Assembly (NCBI RefSeq): GCF_003259435.1
Contig: NZ_QLMA01000001.1
Coordinates: 186,001 to 250,000, forward strand
Reading direction: 5' to 3'
Length of the DNA: 64,000 nucleotides
From: Chitinophaga dinghuensis
Lineage (GTDB): Bacteria > Bacteroidota > Bacteroidia > Chitinophagales > Chitinophagaceae
In this document: positions 36,537-44,078 of the stretch, piece by piece
How positions within the stretch are numbered: the stretch's first letter is position 1
Layout of the letters: each line of letters begins with the position of its first letter
Position numbers and translations under genes: made by a program
The notes under the pieces: generated by a model
The model's input: only the letters and a program-made list of their open reading frames with translations
Told to the model about the DNA's origin: nothing
Database searches by the model: none

Positions 36537-37700
36537 TTAATTAAGATTTATTGAAAGTGTTACGGAATAAATATCTCCCTCATCCCTGATATCAAGGGTA
36601 TATTTTCCCGGATAAAGCAGCTCCAGTCGCTTCCTGGAATTGGCCTGACCAATGCCGCCCAGTTCTTTGGGCTGGTTGGATGTTTCATTCTTACTATTAC
36701 TAACGCTCATCGTCACCTGTTGGCCGTTGGCATAAATATTAATAATTACATGACATTTACCGTCCTGGGCTATATGGCCGTATTTAAATGCATTTTCAAG
36801 AAATGGGAACATCAATAACGGACTTATTTGCTGATCCGTAATTTCTTCCTCATTGTAATCAAAAACAATATTCGCCTTGGCGCCATAACGCACCCGTTCC
36901 AACTCTGTATAATTCTGCATAAATGCTACTTCATGCTGCAAATCCACCTTTGCTGTATCTGATTCATATAACGTATACCGCATCATTTCAGAGAGATGCA
37001 GAATCAAATCCGGCGCCTGCTCTGCCCCTTTTAAGGATAACATATATATGTTGTTCAATGTATTGAATAGAAAATGCGGGTTTAGCTGTGCTTTTAAAAA
37101 ATTTAGTTCCATATCTAACTGGTCCTTCTCCAGACGCAGAATACGGGTAATATTCCGTAGGAAATCCAAGCCCAACTTTGCTACAATACAAGGTAAAATC
37201 GCAGTCAGTACTGCCCAGCTGCTTCTAATCATATGAAGCATAGCAGCCTGGGTAAAGGCTCCTTCGCTGACAATCTGCCTACTCTGATAACTAACATATG
37301 GATTATGAATGGTAAGATACTTCAAAACTATCACATTTACGTAGTAACTACTCAATGAATACACTACCAATGGCATAAACAGCCCGATTATCCCCAATAT
37401 AAACTGCCCCTTTAAAATCCACCTGGGAATAACCAGATACATCAGGAAATAAAAACTGAATGCTATAAACAGCACATTCCTGAAGGCAAATAATAGGCAG
37501 ACTGGCAAAGACTCTCCATAGTTACTCTTCACCAATAGAACATGCAATATATATAGTATTATCCATATACATGCGTGGGCGACTATACGAACCTTCGGCG
37601 TATAGAACTTTTCAAATGCTCCTGATGCCATCCATTGCGTCAGGCTATTCCTCTTTTTCACTTCTGTAGTAGCAACGTTATGTCTAGCGGATACTGACAT
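36537..37700 (-). CDS. LytS-family membrane histidine kinase of the RiPP locus
   Basis: A 387-residue kinase with about four membrane spans in its first 200 residues (HACIWIILYILHVLLV, LFIAFSFYFLMYLVI, FILGIIGLFMPLVVYSL and a fourth near 160-180). The His_kinase domain has the phospho-acceptor in KAQLNPHFLFNTLNNIYML, the N-box in PFLENAFKYGHI and the G-box in GGIGQANSRKRLELLYP. It is the first gene of the probable kinase-LytTR-precursor-receiver-LanB run. The inducing signal is unknown. Confidence 0.93.
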   Translation of the reverse strand: MSVSARHNVATTEVKKRNSLTQWMASGAFEKFYTPKVRIVAHACIWIILYILHVLLVKSNYGESLPVCLLFAFRNVLFIAFSFYFLMYLVIPRWILKGQFILGIIGLFMPLVVYSLSSYYVNVIVLKYLTIHNPYVSYQSRQIVSEGAFTQAAMLHMIRSSWAVLTAILPCIVAKLGLDFLRNITRILRLEKDQLDMELNFLKAQLNPHFLFNTLNNIYMLSLKGAEQAPDLILHLSEMMRYTLYESDTAKVDLQHEVAFMQNYTELERVRYGAKANIVFDYNEEEITDQQISPLLMFPFLENAFKYGHIAQDGKCHVIINIYANGQQVTMSVSNSKNETSNQPKELGGIGQANSRKRLELLYPGKYTLDIRDEGDIYSVTLSINLN

Positions 37701-38016
37701 TGGTCGAATAATATTTCACGGGTCCTAAATTCTTTCGTGCTTTGTAACCAAAATAAGAAAAAGTAACAATTCAGAAATTTTTTATTTGTCGAGAGCACTC
37801 TGTATGTTAGCCGCTGGATTTGATAGCCTGGTCAGAATGTTCAAACAACAGATAATAAATAGGTTAGAGCAAGGAGTAGCACACAAGAAAAGATTTTTAT
37901 AATTCAACCAGGAATTACATCCACTGACGTTTTATCCCTCAAAACAACCTGCCGGAAAACCCTTCCCAAGCCGCAAATTCCCAGAAATGGATTTGCGGCT
38001 GTGCAGGTCAATGCCG
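37701..38016. other. Intergenic region between the RiPP kinase and the NarL regulator
   Basis: About 316 bases with no convincing gene. It should hold the promoter of the kinase at 37700, though no exact TAnnTTTG box was found. Its far end holds a hairpin (AGCCGCAAAT at 37969-37978, ATTTGCGGCT at 37991-38000) that may terminate the NarL gene on the minus strand. Confidence 0.5.
37969..38000 (-). terminator. Hairpin after the NarL-type regulator
   Basis: A perfect 10-base-pair stem with a 12-base loop lies 16 bases past the stop at 38017. There is no T-run on the minus strand, so termination is uncertain. Confidence 0.5.
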
Positions 38017-38640
38017 TTAGATCTCATTGTCTTCCGCAAATTTTACCAAAGCCAGCGTGTTTTTTATCCCCAGTTTCAAATTAATGTTCCGACGATGGGT
38101 TTCTACCGTATACACACTCAGAAATAACCTGTCTGCAATATCCTGGGCGGTATAGTTCTCCTTTACCAAACGGATAATCTCCAATTCTCTTTTCGTCAGA
38201 TTATATCGCCTGATAAAATCATCCTGTTGGTGGATATTTACCTTTTCTCCCAACCCTGCCGCATAATATGGCCGCCCTTCCATCACCGTCCATATCCCAT
38301 TTACCAACTCCTCCCGGGAAGCATTTTTTAACATATAACCGTGAACGTTATACTTTTTGCATTCCTGGACGAATCGTTTGTCGTCATACATAGATAATAT
38401 CATGATCCTGATCCCGGGGTAACAGTCCCTGATTGCGCCGGCAACCTCGATACCTGTCATACCCGGCATCTTGATATCAAGCAAAATTAAATCCGGCTCT
38501 TCTCTCTTCACTGCTGCCAATACCTTTTCTCCGGAAAATACCTGACCAACCACCTCTATGCCTTGCTCCTGCTCCAACATCGTCTTGATGGCATCATTAA
38601 ACAGTACATGATCATCTGCAATTATTAATCTGCATATCAT
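38017..38640 (-). CDS. NarL/FixJ-type response regulator
   Basis: From the ATG at 38640 the product has 207 residues. The receiver has LIIADDHVLFNDAI, the phospho-acceptor in LILLDIKMPGMTG and the conserved lysine in YMLKNASREEL. The LuxR-type helix-turn-helix reads LTKRELEIIRLVKENYTAQDIADRLFLSVYTVETHRRNI. It starts one base after the stop of the upstream kinase, so coupling is tight. The frame is open to 38703 but that start would lie inside the kinase gene and add 21 residues foreign to the family. Confidence 0.93.
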   Translation of the reverse strand: MICRLIIADDHVLFNDAIKTMLEQEQGIEVVGQVFSGEKVLAAVKREEPDLILLDIKMPGMTGIEVAGAIRDCYPGIRIMILSMYDDKRFVQECKKYNVHGYMLKNASREELVNGIWTVMEGRPYYAAGLGEKVNIHQQDDFIRRYNLTKRELEIIRLVKENYTAQDIADRLFLSVYTVETHRRNINLKLGIKNTLALVKFAEDNEI

Positions 38641-38641
38641 C

Positions 38642-40546
38642 TCACCGATCTTTATTGTAAGGAATATCACAGATAATGGTCGTCCCATTTCTGCCTGAAT
38701 CAATATGTATTTTTGAATTAATGTATTCTGCTCTGGAATACAGATTTTTCAATCCAATGCCCTGTTCTTCGATCACCGTTGATGCGATGCCACAACCATT
38801 GTCTTCCACCAGTAACTGCACTGATTGTGGAAAATAGGTTAGCTGTACAATAGCCTGTGTGGCGCGTGCATGCTTTCGTATATTATGCAACATTTCCAGT
38901 AACATACGGTAAATACATAACGCTGTTTTCTGATCCAGGGTAAAAGCCGTTCCACTCTGTATATACGTAAACTGGATTTCAGCAGATACTAAATCGGCCT
39001 TATGTACCGCTTCTTCCAGGGCTTTACCTAAACTGGTAGCATGAAAGGCAGCCGGCATCAGGTCATGTGCTATAAACCGAAGATCCATACAGGCCTGATC
39101 CAGTAGTTGAGCTGCATCCGCTGCCAATGCGCCTGGAGCCCGCGCTGGTGAACTATCCATACCAGTAACCATACCCTTTATCACTGCCAGGGTGCCTCCC
39201 AATCCATCATGCAGATCTTCTGCTATACGCCGTTTTTCCTCCTCGACTGCTTCTACCACCCTTTGCAGCAAAGCATTCTGTTGGTTAGCCAAGGCCAGTT
39301 CCAGTTTGTTTTTTTCCTTCTTGTAATAATTATAACGGAAGGTTAATCCCAGTGTCAAAAGAATGATTTCTGCCAATACGCAACATGCCATCGTCGCAGA
39401 AGTATCAATTGTCATATCCAACAAATGCCAGCGGATCATCATCACAATGACCACCTGCACCAGGATCATCATCACTGCCGCAAGGTAAATCAGGGCTACC
39501 CGGTTGCCTTGCCTGATCTTTTCCGCCAAACTTAAGAATACCAGCAAAATTCCCGTGACATACGCTACGTAGAAGCATATACGGAAAAACATCATAGCCG
39601 GTACAGGTAATACCCAGGCCCGCCAGATCATGATGAGAAATCCCACTATCAGGAACATAAACAAGGCCTTATTCAGGCGAATTAACTTAAAGAGTAGGCT
39701 GCCTTTTTGCTGGGAGATAAACAGTTGCATAAACTGCAATTGTACTGGAAAAGCCACCATGCCAAGCAGGGTTTTGGCATGTTTATTTAAGATAGGGAAC
39801 TGCCCCCATAAAAACTCATAACCCAGACCTGTATCTGCCAACACAAACATCAGCATCAACAAGATATACAACGTGTACCACAGGTGAATTTTTGCATGCA
39901 ATGTAATGGAGAGAAAGACACTGAACAGTATGATAAACAGGACAATTCCGGTGAAACAACCGTATTGCCAGTAATGACGATTGTATTGCTGCATAAAATA
40001 CTGACGCTCATAGATGTTCAGCGTGAATTTCAGAATTTCCTGCCGCCGGTCCAGCAGTACAAAATAATCCGTTTTTTCTCCAGCCTTTACATGCAACGGA
40101 AACACAAAATTCCCATACAAAAAGGGCCTTTGAGCAAAAGGAAAATCACTGCCGGTATTATATAGCATAGACAAGCTGTCTTTTTCTCCTACGTATAGCT
40201 GTAACCGGTATAATTGTGGATTATTGAATTCCAGCATCAGTTGTTGGTCTGTATCACTTCCTGTTAAGGAAAAATGCATCCAGTAACGATGATAGGTGCT
40301 TCCAAAATTGACATAATTCCGATCTGTTTCCTGGAATTGGCCAGTATGAAACAGTGCAGGAACGGTGGAAAGAGGGAGAGATTGTTCTTCCTTTAAAAAA
40401 CTCATATTACTTACACTGATCCCGGAACCAGATGGGCACACGTCCAGGACCTGTGCCCACAGCGGCATAGGCGGAAAAACTACCGCAATGAATATTAGGA
40501 TAATGATAGTAAGATGACGATCTCTCCGGAAAAACCAGGCTCCCAT
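38642..40546 (-). CDS. 7TMR-DISM sensor histidine kinase (NarX/DesK-type transmitter)
   Basis: A 634-residue kinase with a signal peptide (to about 32). An extracytoplasmic 7TMR-DISM sensor domain follows (about 45-185, including YWMHFSLTGSDTDQQLMLEFNNPQLYRLQLYVG). Seven membrane spans lie at about 195-400. The transmitter has a coiled segment and the HisKA_3 site EEKRRIAEDLHDGLGGTL, with ATPase boxes MLHNIRKHA, VEDNGCGI and GIGLKNLYSRAEYI. DISM sensors often perceive carbohydrates or other small ligands; the ligand here is unknown. It pairs with the NarL-type regulator one base downstream and is divergent from the repeat protein at 40668. Confidence 0.92.
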   Translation of the reverse strand: MGAWFFRRDRHLTIIILIFIAVVFPPMPLWAQVLDVCPSGSGISVSNMSFLKEEQSLPLSTVPALFHTGQFQETDRNYVNFGSTYHRYWMHFSLTGSDTDQQLMLEFNNPQLYRLQLYVGEKDSLSMLYNTGSDFPFAQRPFLYGNFVFPLHVKAGEKTDYFVLLDRRQEILKFTLNIYERQYFMQQYNRHYWQYGCFTGIVLFIILFSVFLSITLHAKIHLWYTLYILLMLMFVLADTGLGYEFLWGQFPILNKHAKTLLGMVAFPVQLQFMQLFISQQKGSLLFKLIRLNKALFMFLIVGFLIMIWRAWVLPVPAMMFFRICFYVAYVTGILLVFLSLAEKIRQGNRVALIYLAAVMMILVQVVIVMMIRWHLLDMTIDTSATMACCVLAEIILLTLGLTFRYNYYKKEKNKLELALANQQNALLQRVVEAVEEEKRRIAEDLHDGLGGTLAVIKGMVTGMDSSPARAPGALAADAAQLLDQACMDLRFIAHDLMPAAFHATSLGKALEEAVHKADLVSAEIQFTYIQSGTAFTLDQKTALCIYRMLLEMLHNIRKHARATQAIVQLTYFPQSVQLLVEDNGCGIASTVIEEQGIGLKNLYSRAEYINSKIHIDSGRNGTTIICDIPYNKDR

Positions 40547-40598
40547 CTTTGGTTGTAGGTTGATAAAAGTTACAAAATACAGGTATCGCTCTATATAG

Positions 40599-40634
40599 AA
40601 ATACCGACTTGTCGGTATTTCCCCTGAATCAGGG
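40599..40634. promoter_or_regulatory. Perfect 22-base palindrome followed by a second hairpin
   Basis: Arms AAATACCGAC (40599-40608) and GTCGGTATTT (40611-40620) form a perfect dyad with a two-base centre. A second dyad, CCCTG-AAT-CAGGG, follows at 40622-40634. Both lie in the gap between the divergent kinase and repeat-protein genes, directly before a TAnnTTTG box. An operator is the simplest reading. Confidence 0.55.
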
Positions 40635-40640
40635 CCGCTT

Positions 40641-40648
40641 TAGTTTTG
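40641..40648 (+). promoter_or_regulatory. -7 promoter box of the repeat-protein gene
   Basis: TAGTTTTG is a perfect TAnnTTTG match 20 bases before the ATG at 40668. It argues against a start further upstream. The expected -33 zone overlaps the second dyad, so activator or repressor control is plausible. Confidence 0.5.
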
Positions 40649-40667
40649 TTTGAACAAAATTAAATAT

Positions 40668-41369
40668 ATGAAGAAACCTGGAGCACTTACACTGTTATTA
40701 TTGTTATTCTCGGCATTTACTTCAGCCGCTATAGCTCAATCCAAAGATGAAATCATTAACAGTAGCTATTTCATTGCATTTGGCCGCTTTGCAGATAACC
40801 GCGAACTGAATGAATGGCGCAGAGGAGGTAGCTATACCATTCAACAAATGGTTGAAATGCACAGAGGGCATCTGAGCAGAGATAACAATGAAAAAGTGAG
40901 TACCATCAACAGAGCTTATATGGATGCTTTTGGCTGGGGCCCCTCCGGCGAAGATATCAGCTACTGGACTAAACAATCCAAAACATATGCTGAAATCTTC
41001 AATACTCAGATCAACAACCTGAATAGCAGCGGCAAATCAAAATCATTGGTCATCCAGCAATCCTATTACAGGGTATTTAACCGTGCTCCCGATGCTGCTG
41101 AATTACAATACTGGATGAATCAGCGAACCTACTCTTTTGCGCAACTGGTGGCCTTCCATACCACCTGGAAGAATAAAGGAAAGAATACGGCTACGGTGGC
41201 TGGTATCCAGGACCGTATAAATCAAAATGGTATCAGTACCTATACTTTCAGTCCACAGGCTACAGCGGCCGTTATTGCGGCAGGTGGCGCCAATGTAATT
41301 GCTGCGGGAGGAGGAAATGTGATCGCCGCAGGTGGAGGGAATGTGATCGCTGCCGGAGGAGCTAATTAA
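40668..41369 (+). CDS. Exported DUF4214-like protein with a C-terminal VIAAGG[AG]N tandem repeat
   Basis: A 233-residue protein with a signal peptide (MKKPGALTLLLLLFSAFTSAAIAQ). Two or three copies of a helical unit resembling DUF4214 follow: YFIAFGRFADNRELNEWRRG, YMDAFGWGPSGEDISYWTKQ and YYRVFNRAPDAAELQYWMNQ. The protein ends in four exact-length copies of an 8-residue unit, VIAAGG[AG]N (41271-41366). Codons differ between copies, so the repeat is kept at protein level. DUF4214 units are found in surface and allergen-like proteins; function is unknown. It is divergent from a DISM kinase and 18 bases before a small membrane-protein gene. Confidence 0.82.
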   Translation: MKKPGALTLLLLLFSAFTSAAIAQSKDEIINSSYFIAFGRFADNRELNEWRRGGSYTIQQMVEMHRGHLSRDNNEKVSTINRAYMDAFGWGPSGEDISYWTKQSKTYAEIFNTQINNLNSSGKSKSLVIQQSYYRVFNRAPDAAELQYWMNQRTYSFAQLVAFHTTWKNKGKNTATVAGIQDRINQNGISTYTFSPQATAAVIAAGGANVIAAGGGNVIAAGGGNVIAAGGAN

Positions 41370-41387
41370 ACGAATAAAATTATTTAC

Positions 41388-41876
41388 ATGAAAATATTAC
41401 AACAGGATAATAACACCCTGATACTGCACAATAACAATTTGACCGCCAGAGTGGTCCTCCTGACATTAATTGTTACGGGAATTGGAATGCTCTTACTTTT
41501 CCTGATAAAAGGTATTGAACCACTTCTCTGGTTGGGTGGCATTATTTCTCTGGGAGCAGGAATAGGCTACCTGTTTATAGATACCACTGTGCTGAGTATG
41601 GATAAACAGCAACAACAGGCAGGGTTGGTGAAAAGTAGTCTCCTGAAGAAAGTAAACAAAGAATTTTCTTTCGGGGAAATTGACAGTTTCATACTTAAAG
41701 TAGTAGCCACGCGGGCTGGTTTGGATGAAGATGACCAACCTTACGGTAGTAATGAATCCGTTTATATCCGTTTAGTGGAGAAAAACGGTAAGCAAATCAA
41801 CCTTTTTGTAGGTGATAACCGGGAAATCATGCAGCGAAACCTGGACCTGATCAAGCGCTATTTCGCGAGAGCATAA
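41388..41876 (+). CDS. Small membrane protein of unknown function
   Basis: A 162-residue protein with a short polar N-terminus. Two hydrophobic helices follow (about 24-40, VVLLTLIVTGIGMLLLFL, and 47-65, LLWLGGIISLGAGIGYLFI). The C-terminal domain of about 95 residues looks beta-rich, like a PH-type bacterial membrane domain. I do not recognise the family. It lies 18 bases after the repeat protein, and a terminator follows, so the two form an operon. Confidence 0.8.
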   Translation: MKILQQDNNTLILHNNNLTARVVLLTLIVTGIGMLLLFLIKGIEPLLWLGGIISLGAGIGYLFIDTTVLSMDKQQQQAGLVKSSLLKKVNKEFSFGEIDSFILKVVATRAGLDEDDQPYGSNESVYIRLVEKNGKQINLFVGDNREIMQRNLDLIKRYFARA

Positions 41877-41885
41877 AACCACATC

Positions 41886-41920
41886 AAAGGCTGGCTATAT
41901 CCGCCAGCCTTTCTCTTTTC
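41886..41920 (+). terminator. Terminator after the membrane-protein gene
   Basis: A perfect 10-base-pair stem (AAAGGCTGGC 41886-41895, GCCAGCCTTT 41903-41912) is followed by TTCTCTTTTC, 10 bases past the stop. Confidence 0.85.
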
Positions 41921-42053
41921 TTTTCCGATTTTTATTTCTCTATGAACCTTCTGAATTACGCTAAATTTTATACCTTGGCTGATAATACAACCAGAATAAA
42001 CAATCGCTTTGCCAGGAGTAACCTGTGCGGATACTAAAATCTACGGGTCTAAA

Positions 42054-42665
42054 TTGCCAACTGTCCTAATATACAATGAAGCAGAAGTGCTGAAAAGAGT
42101 AGCGGAGGGAGATGAATCTGCCTTCAGGCAAATCTTTGATGGCTATTGGGATACTGTTTATGGGGTAGCGATGGCCCTCACCAAATCGCCGGATCTGGCC
42201 GAAGAAATGGCCCAGGATATATTTGTAAGAATTTGGGTCAAACGGGAGAAGCTGGCAGCAGTGGAAAAATTTGAAGGTTACCTGTTTACCATCGCCCGTA
42301 ATCATATCTACAACGAATTCCGACGCAACATAAAAGTAGAATCCTTCACTGACCATCTCCTGGATTATGTAGAAGCAACTACATTGGCTACGGATACACC
42401 CGACAAACGACTCCTATGCTCAGAACTGGAAAAGCTCGTCGATAAAGCCGTAGAACAACTACCTCCCCAACAACGCACTATCTATAGGTTAAGTCGCCAC
42501 CAGGGCCTTAGCCAGGAAGAAATTGCCCATTCCCTTCATATATCCGTTCATACGGTGAAAAGTCATATGAATAAGGCCCTGCATGTTATCCGAGGGTATC
42601 TCCGTCATCACGCCACCCTGGAACTTTTACTCCTCTTCTATTTTTGCATGGTGCACGGCCGTTAA
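42054..42665 (+). CDS. ECF RNA polymerase sigma factor of the alpha-galactoside-type PUL
   Basis: A FecI-like ECF sigma factor. Region 2 includes GDESAFRQIFDGYWDTVYGVAMAL and AEEMAQDIFVRIWVKRE. Region 4 has LPPQQRTIYRLSRHQGLSQEEIAHSLHISVHTVKSHMNKAL. There is no early ATG. A TTG at 42054 gives the N-terminus MPTVLIYNEAEVL, which looks like other sigma factors of this type, and a TTG at 42009 would add 15 residues. It precedes FecR by 87 bases in the usual order and should activate the SusC operon once FecR is triggered. The hydrophobic tail (LELLLLFYFCMVHG) is unusual for a sigma factor. Confidence 0.9.
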   Translation: MPTVLIYNEAEVLKRVAEGDESAFRQIFDGYWDTVYGVAMALTKSPDLAEEMAQDIFVRIWVKREKLAAVEKFEGYLFTIARNHIYNEFRRNIKVESFTDHLLDYVEATTLATDTPDKRLLCSELEKLVDKAVEQLPPQQRTIYRLSRHQGLSQEEIAHSLHISVHTVKSHMNKALHVIRGYLRHHATLELLLLFYFCMVHGR

Positions 42666-42752
42666 AAAAAAATTTGTCTCCCCACTCATACCTCCCCATT
42701 TTTTAAGTGTCTTTATTATTGTAAACATATAAACGTCTTTTTTACACTTATA

Positions 42753-43937
42753 ATGGATCATACACAACTGAAGGATTTATGGCAACAATACCTGGAGGAC
42801 AAACTGCCTCCATCGGAATTGTCTGAACTACTGGAAATGCTGCGTAAAGAAGACCATCCGGAAGTATTGTTACAGTCGCTCGACCAGGCGCTTTACGGAA
42901 ATGCCTATACGCAGATGACCGATCCGGAAGACAAAAACCGGATTTTCCAGTCTATCCTGCAACAGGCCGCCCTGCAAGAGGAAAAGACGAAAGTGGTGCC
43001 TATGCGGAAGAGCTTCACTAACTGGAAAGCGGTGGCCGCTGCAGCTGTATTGCTGTTGACCATCACGGCATCCTATCGGTTCCTTTTTAACAGACATACA
43101 GCGGAGTTAATCACGTCAACGGATACACGACTCCGCTACGATCATCCGCCAGGAGGCAACAAAGCTATCCTGACACTGGCAGATGGCAGTAAAGTAGAAC
43201 TGGATAGTGCTACGCAAGGAATACTTGCCCAACAAAATGGCGTGAATGTCCTCAAACAAAAGAATGGCGAAATCGCCTATGACCCACAATTGCAGAATTC
43301 CACAGCCACCGTATTCAATACGGTGGCAACTCCACGTGGTGGCCAGTTTCAGGTGATGCTACCGGATGGGAGTCATGTATGGCTCAATGCGGCGTCTTCC
43401 ATCCGCTTTCCTACCAGTTTTACAGGCGCCGAACGCAAAGTGGAACTGACAGGAGAAGCCTATTTCGAAGTGACACAAAATCCTGCGAAGCCTTTCCTCG
43501 TAACTGTATCAGGCGTAGTGGTAAAAGTACTGGGAACGCATTTTAATATCAACGCCTATAACGACGAACCTGCAGTGAATACCACCTTGCTGGAAGGAAG
43601 CGTACTGGTAGCGCATAAGGGTAAAGAAGCCATTATTAAACCTGGTCAGCAGGCGAGTGTAAAAGAGCACATCGCCATCAGAGATCATGTGGATATAGAG
43701 GCGCTCATGGCCTGGAAAAATGGCCGCTTCTCCTATAATGAAATGGATATTCAGGGTATCATGCGCCAGATCAGCAGATGGTACGATGTAGAAGTCGTTT
43801 TTGAGGATAATATCAAAGATTCCTATACCATGGAAATTTCCAGGAACGTACCGTTGTCAAAACTGTTGAAATTCATGGAAATCAGCGGTGGCGCTCATTT
43901 TGAAATGAAAGAAAAGAAAATTATAGTCAGAAAATAA
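42753..43937 (+). CDS. FecR-family anti-sigma factor of the PUL
   Basis: A 394-residue FecR-like protein. The cytoplasmic anti-sigma segment (1-85) is followed by a membrane span (about 90-108, WKAVAAAAVLLLTITASYRF). The periplasmic FecR domain has TPRGGQFQVMLPDGSHVWLNAASSIRFP, VELTGEAYFEVTQNPAKPFLV and VLGTHFNINAY. A C-terminal STN-like domain ends the protein (MDIQGIMRQISRWYDVEVVFE). It receives the transport signal from the STN domain of the SusC at 44079 and controls the sigma factor upstream. Confidence 0.94.
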   Translation: MDHTQLKDLWQQYLEDKLPPSELSELLEMLRKEDHPEVLLQSLDQALYGNAYTQMTDPEDKNRIFQSILQQAALQEEKTKVVPMRKSFTNWKAVAAAAVLLLTITASYRFLFNRHTAELITSTDTRLRYDHPPGGNKAILTLADGSKVELDSATQGILAQQNGVNVLKQKNGEIAYDPQLQNSTATVFNTVATPRGGQFQVMLPDGSHVWLNAASSIRFPTSFTGAERKVELTGEAYFEVTQNPAKPFLVTVSGVVVKVLGTHFNINAYNDEPAVNTTLLEGSVLVAHKGKEAIIKPGQQASVKEHIAIRDHVDIEALMAWKNGRFSYNEMDIQGIMRQISRWYDVEVVFEDNIKDSYTMEISRNVPLSKLLKFMEISGGAHFEMKEKKIIVRK

Positions 43938-43975
43938 TACCATACATACTTAGGACAACCTTGATGCAACAAAAA

Positions 43976-44004
43976 ACCGGAAAGTGTTCGCGGCACTTCC
44001 CGGT
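43976..44004 (+). promoter_or_regulatory. Hairpin in the leader between fecR and susC
   Basis: ACCGGAAAGTG (43976-43986) pairs with CACTTCCCGGT (43994-44004) across a seven-base loop, with one A-C mismatch. It lies 75 bases before the susC start. It matches the hairpin at 18665-18692 in arm length, mismatch and distance to susC, though the primary sequence differs. Confidence 0.4.
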
Positions 44005-44078
44005 GAAAAGTTGGATCAATACAGTTATACAATCGATTCAGGACTGCCAATTGTTTACATCCAAACCTTAACAAAAAT

